From Molossus alvarezi (Eukaryota > Chordata > Mammalia > Chiroptera > Molossidae), in NCBI GenBank assembly GCA_037176705.1, contig CM073907.1:15841001-15905000 (forward strand): DNA of 64,000 bases. Direction: 5' to 3'. The notes under the pieces are model-generated. The model made no database searches. It was not told the origin of the DNA and was given only the letters and a program-made list of their open reading frames with translations. Every line of letters starts with the position of its first letter. The stretch's first letter is position 1. Shown here in pieces: positions 45,195 to 57,713 of this stretch. Both the position numbers and the translations under genes were made by a program.

Positions 45195-46836
45195 TAAAAT
45201 TTAATTAATCAATTTTTGTTACAGATGATTCTACTTTCTCCCCGACTTAGTCCCCCTTCCCCTCCCTCCCTGTCCTTTCCCCGGCTTTGTAGTCCATTTC
45301 CATTGTTCATGCATACATGCATATAAGTTCTGTGGTTCATCTCTCCTCCCTAAGCCCTCTTCTGGGGATTATTATTCTGTACCCCACTTCTACGTCTCTT
45401 GGACTATCCCATTCCTCAAACTATTATATTCATTATATTCCACAAATAAGTGAAATCATATGATACTTGTCTTTCTCTGTTTGGCTTGTTTCACTTAGGA
45501 TGACACTTTCCAGGTCCCTCCATGTCATCTCAAAGGATAAGAGATCTTTCTTTCTTACAGCTCCATAGTACTCCATTGTGTATATGTACCACAGCTATTT
45601 TATCTATTGGACTACTGATGGACATTTGGGCTGTTTCCAGATCTTAGCTATTGTATATAGTGCTACTATAAACATGGGAGTACATATATTCTTTCTGATT
45701 GGTGTTTCAGGCTTCTTGGGTATATTGCTAGAAGTGGGATCACTGGGTCAAATGGAAATTCAATTTTTAATTATTTGAGGTAACTCCATATTGTTTTTTT
45801 AGTGGCTGCACCAGTCTGCATTTTCCACTAGCAGTGTACTAGATTCCCCTTTTCTCCACACCCTCGGCAACCCTTGTTGTTTGATAATTTGTTGATGGCG
45901 GCCATACTGACAGGTGTGAGGTGATACCTCATTGTTGTTTTAATTTGCATCTCTGATGATTAGTGATGTTGAGCGTTTCGTCTTATGTCTCTTGGCTATT
46001 TGTATGTCCTGTTTGGAGAGGTGTCTATTTAGTTCCTCTGCCCAATTTTTAATTGGCTTCTTTGTCTTTCCTTTGTTGAGTTGTATGAGCACTCTAAATA
46101 TATATTGGAAATGAACTCCTTTTCTTATATATCATTGGCAATTACACTCTCCCATATAGTAGGTTGACAATCCATACTGATGATTGAATATTTTGCTGTG
46201 AAGAAGCTTTTTAGTTGGTGTAGGCCCATGTGTTTATTTTCTCCTTTGTTTTTGTTGCCTTAGGTAATGTATCCATAAAAATTCTGCTGCTTATGATGTC
46301 TAAACCTTTGTTGCCTATAGTTTCTTTTAGGATTTTTATGAATTCATGAGTCACATTTAAGTCTTATTCGGATTGAGTTTATTCTTGTGTATGGTGTAAA
46401 TTGATGGTCTAGTTTCATTATTTTGCATGTACTATGTCTTTTGTTTGGAGCATTTAAATTATTTACATTTAAGGTTATTCTTGCTAGATAGGACTTAGTT
46501 GGCATTTTAAATTTATGCCTGTGTTCTTCTTTCTCTCCTTCCATTTCTTCTTCTTCCTCTTCTTTCAACAGTCCTTTCTTCAATTCTTGCAGTTCTGGTT
46601 TGGTGGTGGTAAACTCCTTTAGCTTTTTTTTTTTTTTTTTTTTTTAAATCCATGAAGCTCTTTATTTCTTTTTTTAGTTTAAATGATATCCTTGCATTTC
46701 TTTTTATATGTCATGCAACTCCCTTCTGGCCTGCAGCGTTTCTATTGAGAAATCAGCTGACACTCTAATGGGAGCTCCTTTGTAGGTAACTTTCTGTACC
46801 TCTCTTGCTTCCTTTAAGATTCTTTCTTTGATGTAG
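45195..46836 (-). mobile_element. Old LINE-1, 3' portion with internal deletions
   Basis: On the minus strand the tail and 3' UTR are at 45195-45480 and the ORF2 C-terminal region runs to about 46430. It then jumps to the ORF2 start region and ORF1 3' end (46430-46620), and after a 22-base T-run to further ORF1 sequence up to 46836. All frames are broken. Confidence 0.75.
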
Positions 46837-47937
46837 TCCCATGTGGTTATTTTCTCCTTTGTTTCTATTGCCTTAGGTGATGTGTCAGTGAAAATTCTGC
46901 TGCGTATGATGTCTGAAATTTTGTTGCCTACAGTATCTTCTAGGATTTTTATGGATTCATGAGTTACATTTAAGTCTTTTATCCATTTTGAGTTTATTCT
47001 TGTGTAGGGTGTAAGTTGATGGTCTCCATCAAACTCAAAAGTTTCTGCACAGCGAAAGATACAATCATCAAAATGGAAAGGCTACCCACTGTATGGAAGA
47101 GCATAATTGCCAATGATATATCAGATAAGAGGTTAATTTCCAATACATTTAGAGTGCTCATACAACTCCACAAAAGGAAGACAAGGAATCCAATTAAAAA
47201 AATGGGCAGAGGAAATAAATAGACACCTCTCCAAACAGGACATACAAATGGATAAGAAACATATGAAGAAATGCTCATCATCACTAATCATCAGAGAGAT
47301 GCAAATTAAAACAATGAGGTATCACCTCACACCTGTCAGAATGGCCGCCATCAACAAATCATCAAACAACAAATGTTGGTGAGGGTGTGGAGAAAAGGGG
47401 ACTCTAGTGCACTGCTGGTGGGAATGCAGACTGGTGCAGCCACTATGGAAAACAATATGGTGTTACATCAAAAAATTAAAAATTGAACTTCCATTTGACC
47501 AAGTGATCCCACTTCTAGGAATATACCCTAAGAAGCCTAAAACACCAATCAGAAAGAATATATGTACTCCCATGTTTGTAGCAGCACTATTTACAATAGC
47601 TAAGATCTGGAAACAGCCCAAGTGTCCATCAGTAGATGGATGGATAAAAAAGCTGTGGCACATGATCTCACTTATATACGGAATACAATGAACATAACAG
47701 TCTGAGGAATACCGTAGACCCAGAAACATGGAAGTCGGGCACAGACTGACATCCCTCAGAAGAGGTTGTGGGGGGGGGGGGAGAGATAAACCACAGAACT
47801 TATATGCATGTATGCATGATCAATGGACATGGACAACTAAGCCAGAGACGGGGCTGGGGTTGGGTAGGGAGGGGGTGCCGATGGGGTAAAAAAGGTAAAA
47901 TATCTGTAACAAAAAAATAAATAAATAAAAAATTAAA
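46837..47937 (+). mobile_element. LINE-1 with 5' inversion (twin-priming structure)
   Basis: 46837-47023 is minus-strand L1 and 47024-47937 is plus-strand L1. The two pieces are adjacent in normal ORF2: the inverted piece ends at the block 'gggactacatc' and the direct piece starts at 'catcaaactcaaaag', sharing 'catc' at the breakpoint. A further deletion of about 180 bp at 47659 joins 'ctgtggcaca' to 'tgatctcac'. The tail is at 47915-47937. A matching TSD was not found. Confidence 0.8.
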
Positions 47938-48000
47938 GACAAAAAAACTGTGGTACATATACACAATGGAGTACTATGCAGCTGTCAGAAAGAAAGATCT

Positions 48001-48240
48001 GCCCGGGCCAGTTTTCTCAGTGGTTAGAACGTCGGCCTGCGGTCCGGACAGACCCGGGTTCAGTTTCCGCTAAGGGCACGTACTTCGGTTGCAGTTTGTC
48101 CCTGGCCCTGGTTGGTCGTGTGGGTGGCAGCTACTCGATGTGTCCCTTCACGTCGATGTTTCTCTCTCTCTCTCTCTCTTCTTCTCTCTCCCTCCCACTC
48201 TATCTGTACAAAAAATGGAAAAATATCCTCGGGTGAGGAT
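48001..48240 (+). mobile_element. Young VES-type SINE, 14-bp TSD
   Basis: Full-length SINE from 'gcccgggccagttttctcag' to 'cctcgggtgaggataaaaaa'. The duplication 'agaaagaaagatct' is at 47987-48000 and 48323-48336. The CpGs retained in its body suggest a recent copy. Confidence 0.93.
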
Positions 48241-48244
48241 AAAA

Positions 48245-48316
<72 letters not shown>

Positions 48317-48322
48317 AAAGAA
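48241..48322 (+). repeat. GAAA microsatellite at the SINE tail
   Basis: About 20 uninterrupted 'gaaa' units between the SINE A tail and its target duplication, which itself contains 'gaaagaaa'. Confidence 0.95.
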
Positions 48323-48751
48323 AGAAAGAAAGATCTCTTATTTTTTGAGACTACATGGAGGGACCTGGAAAGTATCATCCTAAGTGAAACAAGCCAAACA
48401 GAGAAAGACAAGTTTTATATGATCTCACTTATTTGTGGAATATAATGAACATAACAGTCTGAGAAAGGGGGTATTCCCAGAGACCCAGAAGTGGGATACA
48501 GACTGACAATCCCCTAAATAGGGAGGTGGTGAGGGAGAGACAAACCACAGAACTTATATGCATGTGTGCATGAACAGTGGACATGGACAACAATCTGGGG
48601 AAAGGGCAGGGAAGGAGGAGGAGGGGGGAATCAGTGGGGGAAAAAGGAGAAACATCTGTAACAGAAATTAATTAATTAAAAAAAGCAAAGTGAGATTGCA
48701 GCATAAGTGTCTTTAGCTCTTTCAATAAATACTTTTAAGTGCAAAAAAAAG

Positions 48752-50640
48752 ATTATTTCTTTGTGTTTAATGTTTGCCATTTTCATTATGGTTTGCCATT
48801 TTTATTAGCTGTGGGTCTTCTGGGTTCATCTCACTGGGGACTCTCTGTGTCTCCTGGACATGTGTGACATTTTCCTTCACCAGTTTAGGAAAGTTTTCTG
48901 CCATTACTTATTCAAACTGGTTCTCTATTCCTTGTATTTCCAGTACACCTATAATGCGAATGTTGTTACGTTTTATATTACCCCGCAGCTCCCTTATACT
49001 CTTCTTCTTAAACTTTTTAAACTTTTTCTCCATTTGCTACTCTTTTTGGGTGTTTTCTTCTACCTTGTCTCCCAAATCCCTGATTCGGTCTTTAGCTTCT
49101 TCTAATATACTACTGAATGCTTCTAAAGTATTTTGCTTATCAGCTATGTCTTTCCGTATTTTCTCTTGATTTTTATGTATAGCTTCTACCTTTATACCCA
49201 TTTCTTCTACCTCTTTTTTTCCAGCTGAAGTAGTTTTTAGTGAGCTCTTCATAATTCTTATCCAATTCCTTGTAGTTCTCACCAAATTGTTTCAGCACCC
49301 TTATAATCATTGCTTTGAATTCTTTGTCTGACAAGTCGCTCTCTTCTAGTTCATGTAGTTCCATTTCTGGTGGCATCTCTTCTTTTTTTCATTTGGGTGT
49401 TGTTTCTTTGTCTTACCACTTTAGCAATATGGTATTTCTAAGCTTGGTGAGAGATGTTAGAATATGTAGGCAGGTCAGTGTGTATCAATGAAGGCTGCTG
49501 TGCCTTTATGCCTGTTCTAGTGTACAGCTCCTATTGTTTGCTGTGGGTCCTAAAGCATTGACACCCGGAGGCTGGAATTGGTCTCTTGTGCTGCTCTTGG
49601 TTCTCTGAAATTCTCTGCTGCTTGGGCTGGGGCACCACTCTTGATCAGCTTCTGTTGATACTGCTGGGGATGGGTCTCCACTGTTAATGTGTGCCCCTGC
49701 TGCTGGGGGGGGGGGTTGTCTGGTGCCCTGCTAAGATGTGGAAACCTGCTGGTATGTTGCTGAGGAGTGTGAGTCCAGCTGTTGTCTTGCTGGGATTTGT
49801 GGATATTTTTGGTGTACTACTGGGGTTTGTGGGTATTACTTATGCACTTCTGAGGTTTGTGGGTCCCTATGGTATGTTTCTGAAATTCATGAGTCTCACT
49901 GGTGTACTGTTGGGGGACCCTGCGGACAGTTGAGGCTCATCTTATCATCAGTAGCTGCTGAGGGGAAGTGTCAGCTCCTGATTCCCACGGCTACTGTTGC
50001 TGCTGCTACCACTGCTGTTGCTGCTGCCAGGGGAGCTCCCTGGTCCCAATATTTTAGTAGTGTTGGGGGCTGAGGATGCTCTGCACCAGCGATTTTGCTG
50101 CTGCTGAGGGGAGGAGCTCCAATCTAGCTCCACTGCTGTAGTGGTCACAGCAGGTCCTGCTGCTTGGTTTAAGGCATGGCTCTTGATCAGTCTATACTGA
50201 TGTGTTGCTGTAGGCCTGGAGCCCGGTGTCTGGGCTAGGCTGCTCCCCAATGAAGGCTTGTGGCCTGTATCCTGGGCTGGCCTGCCCACAGTGGTGGGAC
50301 TGGGTCCTGTGGTGAGTGCATGCTGCCATGAGCCTGGTCCTGAGCTTTGGGATAGGTGTGTGCCACTGCAGCCTGGGTACTGGGGTGGGTGTGTGCTGCC
50401 ACTGGCCTGGGTGTTAGGCTGGGGGCATGCACTCATGCCTTGGGTCCTGGAATAACTTTGCACCTCCACTAGGAAAGAATATGTATCCTGAGGCGCATAG
50501 CACCACCAAAGCCACAGGTCTGGATGACCCTCAGCTGTTGTAGGGGTGGGGCTCCGGCTTCACTGGTTTTAACTACTGCTGCAGGTACCTACTCTGTGCT
50601 GACTGTGCCAACAGAGCTGAATTCCCCACACAGCTCTGCA
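48752..50640 (-). mobile_element. Divergent-lineage LINE-1, 5' UTR and ORF1 part
   Basis: Minus-strand element with a long GC-rich, CTG/CAG-rich 5' UTR (about 49440-50640) and ORF1. It stops around 48752, so ORF2 is absent. ORF1 differs from the main L1 type of this window but matches 61880-62191, showing a second lineage. Confidence 0.75.
48755..49434 (-). pseudogene. ORF1: L1 ORF1 pseudogene, divergent lineage
   Basis: The start region near 49434 encodes V-V-R-Q-R-N-N-T, aligning with MVKQRNNIQ at 61880 with a changed initiator and a nearby frameshift. The next block contains ELHELEESDLSDKEFKAMI, then NYKELDKNYEELTKNY, a glutamate/lysine-rich coiled coil, and further on 'DIADKQNTLEAF'. Multiple indels break the frame. 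The RRM region is reached only partly before the element ends. Confidence 0.75.
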
Positions 50641-50689
50641 AAGTGCAGGACTGACAAACCTGTGTGTGCATCTTTAAAGAAATAGATGA

Positions 50690-51010
50690 CGGATGTGTTG
50701 CTGTGCTATGTGCTACACTGACACTCATCTGCCACCTCCCGTCTATCTGCGGTTCATCCCCAGTCCTCTGTCATTTCTCATTCATCAGTCCACTGACACC
50801 TCTCCACCCTCATCTATCTGTCACCGCTCCTGGATCTCTCATATGTCAGCCATCTATCATCTCTATCTGTCTTCTCCATCTATGTTTCGTCCATCAGTCA
50901 TCTGTCCCCTGTCATTTATGTGTCTTTTATCACCTCTCATTTATGTGTCATCTATCAGTCCTGTAACTTCTCATCTATGTGTCTGCTTTCAGTCCTCTGG
51001 CACCCCTCTT
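50690..51010 (+). repeat. Degenerate pyrimidine-rich tandem repeat
   Basis: Recurring 'catctatctgtc', 'ctcatttatgtgtc' and 'catctatcagtcctgt' blocks of roughly 30 bp, without a rigid period. Confidence 0.65.
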
Positions 51011-52200
51011 CTAATATTCAGTGGTATGATTGTTCTTAACTCAACATAAAATTTCTTATTCTCTACCTATACCTGTGTGATCTGTGAGAAAAGGACAAGC
51101 TGGTGACTGGGCTCCTGCCCTGCTGCACCATTTTCTCTCTTACCCAGACAGAAGTCATTGTGAGGGCACTTACTTGTGAAATGCTGTCCCTCAGTCTGAG
51201 GGTGCATGTGGCCATCGTTAGTTTGCATGTGGGTTCATGGACTTTATAAGGGTGAGACAATAATAGGGAAAGATGTCTTCCACATTAATCTCAAGGCTCT
51301 AACCCAAGCACCACCTTCTGTCCTGAACACCAGGCTCATTTATCACAACGTTTTCAACCACCTAAGCACCCGCTGCTGAGAGACTCTGGCCTCTCCCTAC
51401 TACCTTTTCACCCTCTCAGGTCCCAGTGGTGGTGTCCAAGGCAGAAACTACATCCCATATTTCTCTCAATGTACTTAGCATGAAAACCAGACATTGGATC
51501 CACACTGGGCGACCTTCCCTCAGTCTTCTCTTCTCTGATGAACTGCCCTCTGGACACACGATCTCCTTATGAGTGTCTAGCTCAGTGGTGTGTTCTGCAC
51601 CCATGGTGCTTGCAGTTCCTGCTCCCTGTCGGGACTACTCCTGCCCCTGATCTTCTGAAAATAGATGAATTTTTGTTTTTCAGATTTTATCTCAAATTGA
51701 GCCTTGGGAGAGCTCAAAAGTGTCCTGCACCTCAAGTAGCCTGACTCCTCTGCCATCCTCTTGGCCCTCGGTACATCCTCACTGCTAGTCATCCTGGTCT
51801 CCTTCCTGTCTGTGAAACATGCGGAGACACTGCCATCTCAAAGCCTTTGCAGATACTGAGCCCACTCCCAGTAGTGCGAGGATACAACCTCCTCCCATCA
51901 CTGATGGGGCTGCCTGACAGGTGTGAGTGCTGAAAGAACAGTGAAGTATTTGAGGTAGGAGAGGTTCTCCTGATAGGTGCAGGTTCAGAGGGGGACCTGT
52001 TAGCCTCTGTGATGGCTGATTTTCAAGTAGCAAAGTCATCCTACCAGAGATGGATGTCAGTGGGTATCTGTTGGATTCTGAGCATCAGAATGTGGTGATC
52101 TCTGCGACAACCCATGGGACCTGTGCCTAGAAACATTAGTCACATCAGATCTGATATGATGCATTTCTTACTGTTTATATTTAATTCAATGTACTTATTT

Positions 52201-52437
52201 CATTCTCACTGGAGGATCTTTTTTCCTTTATCTCAGATATAGATTTCGTAGGAAGATACAGTGTCAGAGAGAGAGAAACTGAAACATCAATGTAAAAGTG
52301 ACACATCGACTGGTTGCCACCCGCACGACCCTGATCTAGAATGAGGAAAAACATACACACCCTTGATGACCAGATTTGAACTCACAACTCTTTCGTCTGT
52401 GGGCTGACACTCTAATAGCTGAGCCAAATTGGCCAGG
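52201..52437 (-). mobile_element. Old VES-type SINE, paralogue of 33268-33515
   Basis: Same position and orientation within the duplicated segment as the SINE in Y1, with the head at 52437. Confidence 0.8.
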
Positions 52438-52577
52438 ACTCTTACCACTTTGAAAATATCAATCCTGTTCACTTGTCAGTTTGTCTCTTCACATCTCATC
52501 AAGTCTTGCAACACTTCCCGTTAGGGACCATCATCGCTGTGTTGAACAACTCTGGTCACCACTTAAACAAAATACTC

Positions 52578-52822
52578 TGCCCTGGCTGGTTTTGCTCAGT
52601 GGTTAGATCGTTGGCTTGTGGTCCAGAGAGACCTGAATTTGGTTCCTGCTAAGGGAATGTACTTTGGTTGCAGTTTGTCCCCAGCCCTGGTTGGGTTGTG
52701 CAGGTGGCAGCCACTCGATGTGTCCTTTTTACATCCATGTTTCTCTCTCTCTCCCTCCCACTCTATCTGAATAAAAAATGGAAAAATGTCCTCAAGTGAG
52801 GATAAAAAAATAAATAAAAAAA
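52578..52822 (+). mobile_element. VES-type SINE found only in Y2
   Basis: Complete SINE from 'gccctggctggttttgctca' to 'gaggataaaaaaataaataa'. Y1 runs uninterrupted through the equivalent point (about 33650), so insertion followed the duplication. Confidence 0.92.
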
Positions 52823-53843
52823 CCCACTTCCTCAGCTCCCACTCGTACCCCCTTTCTCTGGGTGCAGAAATCAGTACATATGGAAAACCTGGGAAAGGAA
52901 AGTGTGATGGTCAACTTTTACCAAGACCCAAATCTGCACTCAGTTCAGTGTTCCTATTTCACCCCTTTTGATGACCACCTCTTGATTGGATGTTCCTTTC
53001 ATTTATGCCTAATCTTTCTGCTGCATGTCACTGCTCAATCCCTGACAATGTGTCACTTGTACTTTGTAACACCTTTATGAATCTATTATTTACATAGGAT
53101 AAAGTTTACAAATTTCAAGTACACTCTCAGTGGATTTAGTATATTCAGAATGTTGTTACCATCTCTGCCATCTCCTGTCTAAATATTTCCATCATCTCTA
53201 AAACATCACCTGTAACTATGAACAATCAGTCCTCATGCATCCTTTTACAAAGGCTTTGGACATCATTAATATTATGTGGACTTGCATATCGGTGACATTT
53301 ATATCAATGGAAATGTAAACTTTGGTCTATTGTACTGAACTTTTCTGTTGGAAAGTGTTATGTTGAATTGTCCATCTGCCCTATCATAGGACCATTGCAC
53401 ACCAGCTCCCTGAGAAGACTTTCTTACCAAGATGCCTCTGTGGCTCCTTCCCACTCTACCCAAACAAGCTATGTTGTCCCTCCACTCTATTTTCTTGGCT
53501 ACTTCTCCATCTTTTTTCTTAACACTTCTCTATACTCAGACAAGGAAATTATGTCTGACTTGTCTGCACTTTACTCTTTTTTTTTTTTTAAATGAATTTT
53601 TATTTATTTTTTTGTTACAGACATTTTACCTTTTTACCCCATTGGCACCCCCCCACCCCACCCCACATCCACCCTGTCCCCGGCTTAGTTGTCCATGTCC
53701 ATTGGTCATGCATACATGCATATAAGTTCTGTGGTTTATCTCTTCCCACCCCCTGACCCCCCATCCCCTCCTCTGAGGGATGTCAGTCTGTGCTCTACTT
53801 CCATGTGTCTGGGTCTACTGTATTCCTCAGACTGTCATGTTCA

Positions 53844-56800
53844 TTATATTCCGTATATAAGTGAGATCATGTGGTATTTGTCTTTTTCTGCTTGGCTTCT
53901 TTCACTTAGGATAATACTTTCCAGGTCCCTCCATGTCGTCTCAAAGGATAAGAGATCTTTCTTTCTTACCGCTGCATAGTACTCCATTGTGTATATGTAC
54001 CACAGCTTTTTTATCCATTCGTCTACTGGTGGACACTTGGGCTGTTTCCAGATCTTAGCTATTGTAAATAGTGCTGCTATGAACATGGGGGTACATATAT
54101 TCTTCCTGATTGGTGTTTCAGGCTTCTTAGGGTATATTCCCAGCAGTGGGATCACTGGGTCAAATGGAAGTTCAATTTTTAATTTTTTGAGGTAGCACCA
54201 TATTGTTTTCCATAGCGGCTGCACCAGTCTGCATTCCCACCAGCAGTGTATTAGAGTCCCCTTTTCTCCACACCCTCGCCAACACTTGTTGTTTGATGAT
54301 TTGCTGATGGTGGCCATTCTGACAGGTGTGAGGTGATACCTCATTGTTGTTTTAATTTGCATCTCTCTGATGATTAGTGATGTTGAGCATTTCTTCATAT
54401 GTCTCTTGGCCATTTGTATGTTCTGTTTGGAGAGGTGTCTATTCAGCTCCTCTGCCCATTTTTTAATTGGGTTCTTTGTCTTCCTTTTTTAGAGTTGTAT
54501 GAGCACTCTATATATATTGGAAATTAACCCCTTATCTGATACATCATTGGCAATGATGTTCTCCCATACAGTGGGTTGCCTTTCCATTTTGATGATTGTT
54601 TCTTTTGCTGTGCAGAAGCTTTTTAGTTTGATGTAGTCCCATGTGTTCATTTTCTCCTTTATTTCTGTTGCCTTAGGTGATGTATCAGTGAAAATTCTGC
54701 TCCGTATGATGTCCGAAATTTTGTTGCCTACATTTTCTTCTAGAATTTTTATGGATTCACGGGTCACATTTAAGTCTTTTATCCATTTTGAGTTTATTTT
54801 GGTGTATGGTGTAAGTTGATGGTCTAGTTTCATTTTTTTGTATGTAGCTGTCCAATTTTCCCAACACCATTTATTAAAGAAGCTGTCTTTACTCCACTGT
54901 ATGCTCTTGCCACCTTTGTCAAATATTAATTGAGCGTATTGCCTTGGGCCCATTTCTGGGTTTTCAGTTCTGTTCCACTGGTCTATATGCCTGTTCTTGT
55001 GCCAGTACCAGGCTGTTTTGGTTACAGTCGCTTTGTAGTATAACCTGATATCTGGTATTGTGATCCCACCTACTTTGTTCTTCTTTTTCAAGATTGCTGT
55101 GGCTATTCGAGGTCTTTTTTGGTTCCATATGAACTTTTGAAGTATTTGTTCTAGTTCTATGAAATATGTCCTTGGTATTTTGATGGGGATTGCATTGAAT
55201 CTATAGATTGCTTTGGGTAGTATGGACATTTTAATTATGTTAATTCTTCCAATCCATGAACAGGGTATGTGCTTCCACTTTTTAATATCTTCCTCTATTG
55301 CTTTTTTCAATGACCTGTAGTTTTCTGCAAATAGGTCCTTTACTTCCTTGGTTAAGTTTATTCCTAGGTATCGTAATTTTTTTGGTGCGATGGTAAATGG
55401 GATTGTTTTTTCAGTTTCTCTTTCTGTGAGTTCATCATTGGTGTACACGAATGCCGTCGATTTCTTGACGTTAATTTTGTATCCTGCTACTTTGCCAAAT
55501 TCATTTATTAAGTCTAATAGATTTTTGATGGAGTCTTTAGGGTTTTCTATGTACAATATCATGTCATCTGCAAATAATGACAGTTTCACTTCCTCCTTTC
55601 CAATTTGGATCCCTTTTATTTTTTCTTCATGTCTGATTGCTGTGGCTAAGACTTCCAGTACAATGTTAAATAAGAGTGGTGACAGTGGACATCCCTGTCT
55701 TGTTCCTGTTCTTAGTGGAAATGTTTTTAGTTTCTGTCCATTGAGTATGATATTGGCTGTAGGTCTTTCATATATGGCCTTTATTATGTCGAGATATGAT
55801 CCCTCTATTCCTACATTGCTGAGCGTTTTTATCAGAAATGGATGCTGGATTTTGTCGAATGCTTTTTCAGCATCTATTGATATGATCATGTGGTTTTTAT
55901 TCTTCATTTTGTTTATGTGGTGTATCACGTTTATTGATTTGTGAATATTGTACCAGCCTTGCATCCCTGGAATGAATCCCACTTGGTCATGGTGAATAAT
56001 TTTTTTGATTTTTTTCTGGATCCGATTTGCTAATATTTTGTTCAGGATTTTGGCGTCTATGTTCATCAGGGATATTGGCCTGTAGTTTTCTTTCTTCGTA
56101 GTGTCTTTTTCTGGTTTTGGAATTAGTATTATGCTGGCCTCATAGAACGTGTTTGGAAGTCTTCCTTCTTCTTGAATTTTTTGAAATAGTTTGAGGAGAA
56201 TGGGTGTTAGTTCTTTTTTGAATGTTCGGTAAAACTCCCCCGTGAAGCCATCTGGGCCTGGGATTTTGTTTGCTGGGAGAGTCTTGATTACCTCTTCAAT
56301 TTCCTTAGTTGTTATTGGTCTGTTCAAGTTTTCTATCTCTTCTGGGAATAGTTTTGGGAGACTGTGTGTTTCTAGAAATCTGTCCATTTCGCTTAGATTG
56401 TCGAATTTGTTGCCATATAGTTGTTCATAGTAGTTTTTAACAATCTTTTGTATTTCTGTGGTGTTGGTTGTTACTTCTCCTCTTTCATTTCTGATTTTGT
56501 GTATTTGGGTTCTCTCTCTTTGTTTCTTGGTGAGTCTAGCTAAGGGTCCATCAATCTTGTTTATCTTTTCGAAAAACCAGCTCTTTGTTTCATTGATCCT
56601 TTGAATTGTTTTTTTGGTCTCTATGTCATTTATTTCTGCTCTGATCTTTACTATTTCCTTCCTTCTTCTTGCTCTGGGGTATTCTTTTTGTTTGCTTTCT
56701 AATTCTTTAAGTTGTGAGGTTAGACAGTCAATTAGAAATTTTTCTTGTTTTTTGAGGTAGGCCTGTAGTGCTATGAACTTCCCTCTCAGAACTGCTTTTG

Positions 56801-57668
56801 CTGCATCCCATAGATTTTGTGTTGTTGTGTGTTCATTTTCATTGGCTTCCAGGAAGTTTTTAATTTCTTCCTTGATCTCCTCGGTGACCCATTCATTGTT
56901 TAATAACATGCTATTTAGCCTCCATGTGTTGAAATGTCTTTGCATGTTCTTGTTGCAATTGATTTCTAGTTTCATGCCATTGTGATCTGAGAAGATGCTT
57001 GATATGATTTCAATCTTCTTGAACTTGTAGAGACTTAGTTTGTGTCCTAACATGTGGTCTATCTTTGAGAATGTCCCATGTGCACTTGAGAAGAATGTGT
57101 ATTCTGTAGTTTTGGGGTGTAATTCTCTGTAGATATCTATTAAATCCATTTGGTCTAGTGCTTCATTTAGAGTCTCTGTTTCCTTGCTAATTTTTTGCCT
57201 AGAGGATCTATCCAGTGCTGTCAACGGGGTGTTGAAGTCCCCTGCTATGATTGTATTGTTGTCGATTTCTCCTTGAAAGTCCTCCAGAAGATTTTTAATA
57301 TATTTTGGTGCTCCTATATTGGGTGCATATATGTTTATTAAGGTTATATCTTCCTGTTGGATAGATCCTTTCAATATTATGTAGTGACCATCTTTGTCTC
57401 TAGTTATGGTCTTCATTTTGAAATCTATTTTATCAGATATGAGAATTGCTACCCCAGCTTTTTTTTGCTTTCCATTTGCTTGGAAAATTTTTTTCCATCC
57501 CTTCACTTTCAACCTATGTGAGTCTTTTGTTGAGAGGTGGGTCTCTTGTAAACAACATATAGATGAGTCATGCTTTCTTATCCAATCAGCTACTCTGTGT
57601 CTCTTTATCGGAGCATTCAATCCATTTACGTTTAAGGTGATTATTGATATGTACTTATTTATTGCCAT
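53844..57668 (-). pseudogene. ORF2: L1 ORF2 with a single premature stop
   Basis: The start is MAINKYISI at 57668 and the natural end TAA at 53844-53846, a frame of 1274 sense codons except for one TAA at 54489-54491 in place of a histidine codon (codon 1060). Endonuclease residues N14, E42 and D144, and the S-D-H motif at 227-229, are present. The FADD motif lies at 699-702. The stop removes the last 215 residues, including the C-x3-C-x7-H-x4-C motif. The remaining 1059 residues include complete endonuclease and RT domains. Codons after the stop stay open, so this is a recent inactivation. In L1 the C-terminal segment is needed for efficient retrotransposition. Confidence 0.95.
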
Positions 57669-57713
57669 TTTTGTTTAGTGTGGTTCTATTTTTCTTCCCA
57701 TTTCTACTGCTAA

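Larger units (their letters stand above)
47938..48685 (+). mobile_element. 5'-truncated LINE-1 3' end carrying a SINE
   Basis: ORF2 C-terminal codons ('gtggtacatatacacaatgg') to the 3' UTR and tail 'aattaattaaaaaaa'. It is split by the SINE at 48001 and its tail repeat. The 3' UTR type resembles that of 11974-12567. Confidence 0.85.
51017..53578 (+). repeat. Segmental duplication segment Y2, left part
   Basis: Collinear with Y1 (32712 to about 34396). It contains about 590 bp, 51455-52045, absent from Y1, and a SINE at 52578 absent from Y1. The right end is the left target duplication of the full-length L1. The unmatched 590 bp has no recognised function; Y1 probably lost it. Confidence 0.9.

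Noticed and set aside
48089..48445. 118-codon frame containing a KKERKKERKKE-type peptide
   Set aside because: It reads through the SINE and the GAAA microsatellite.
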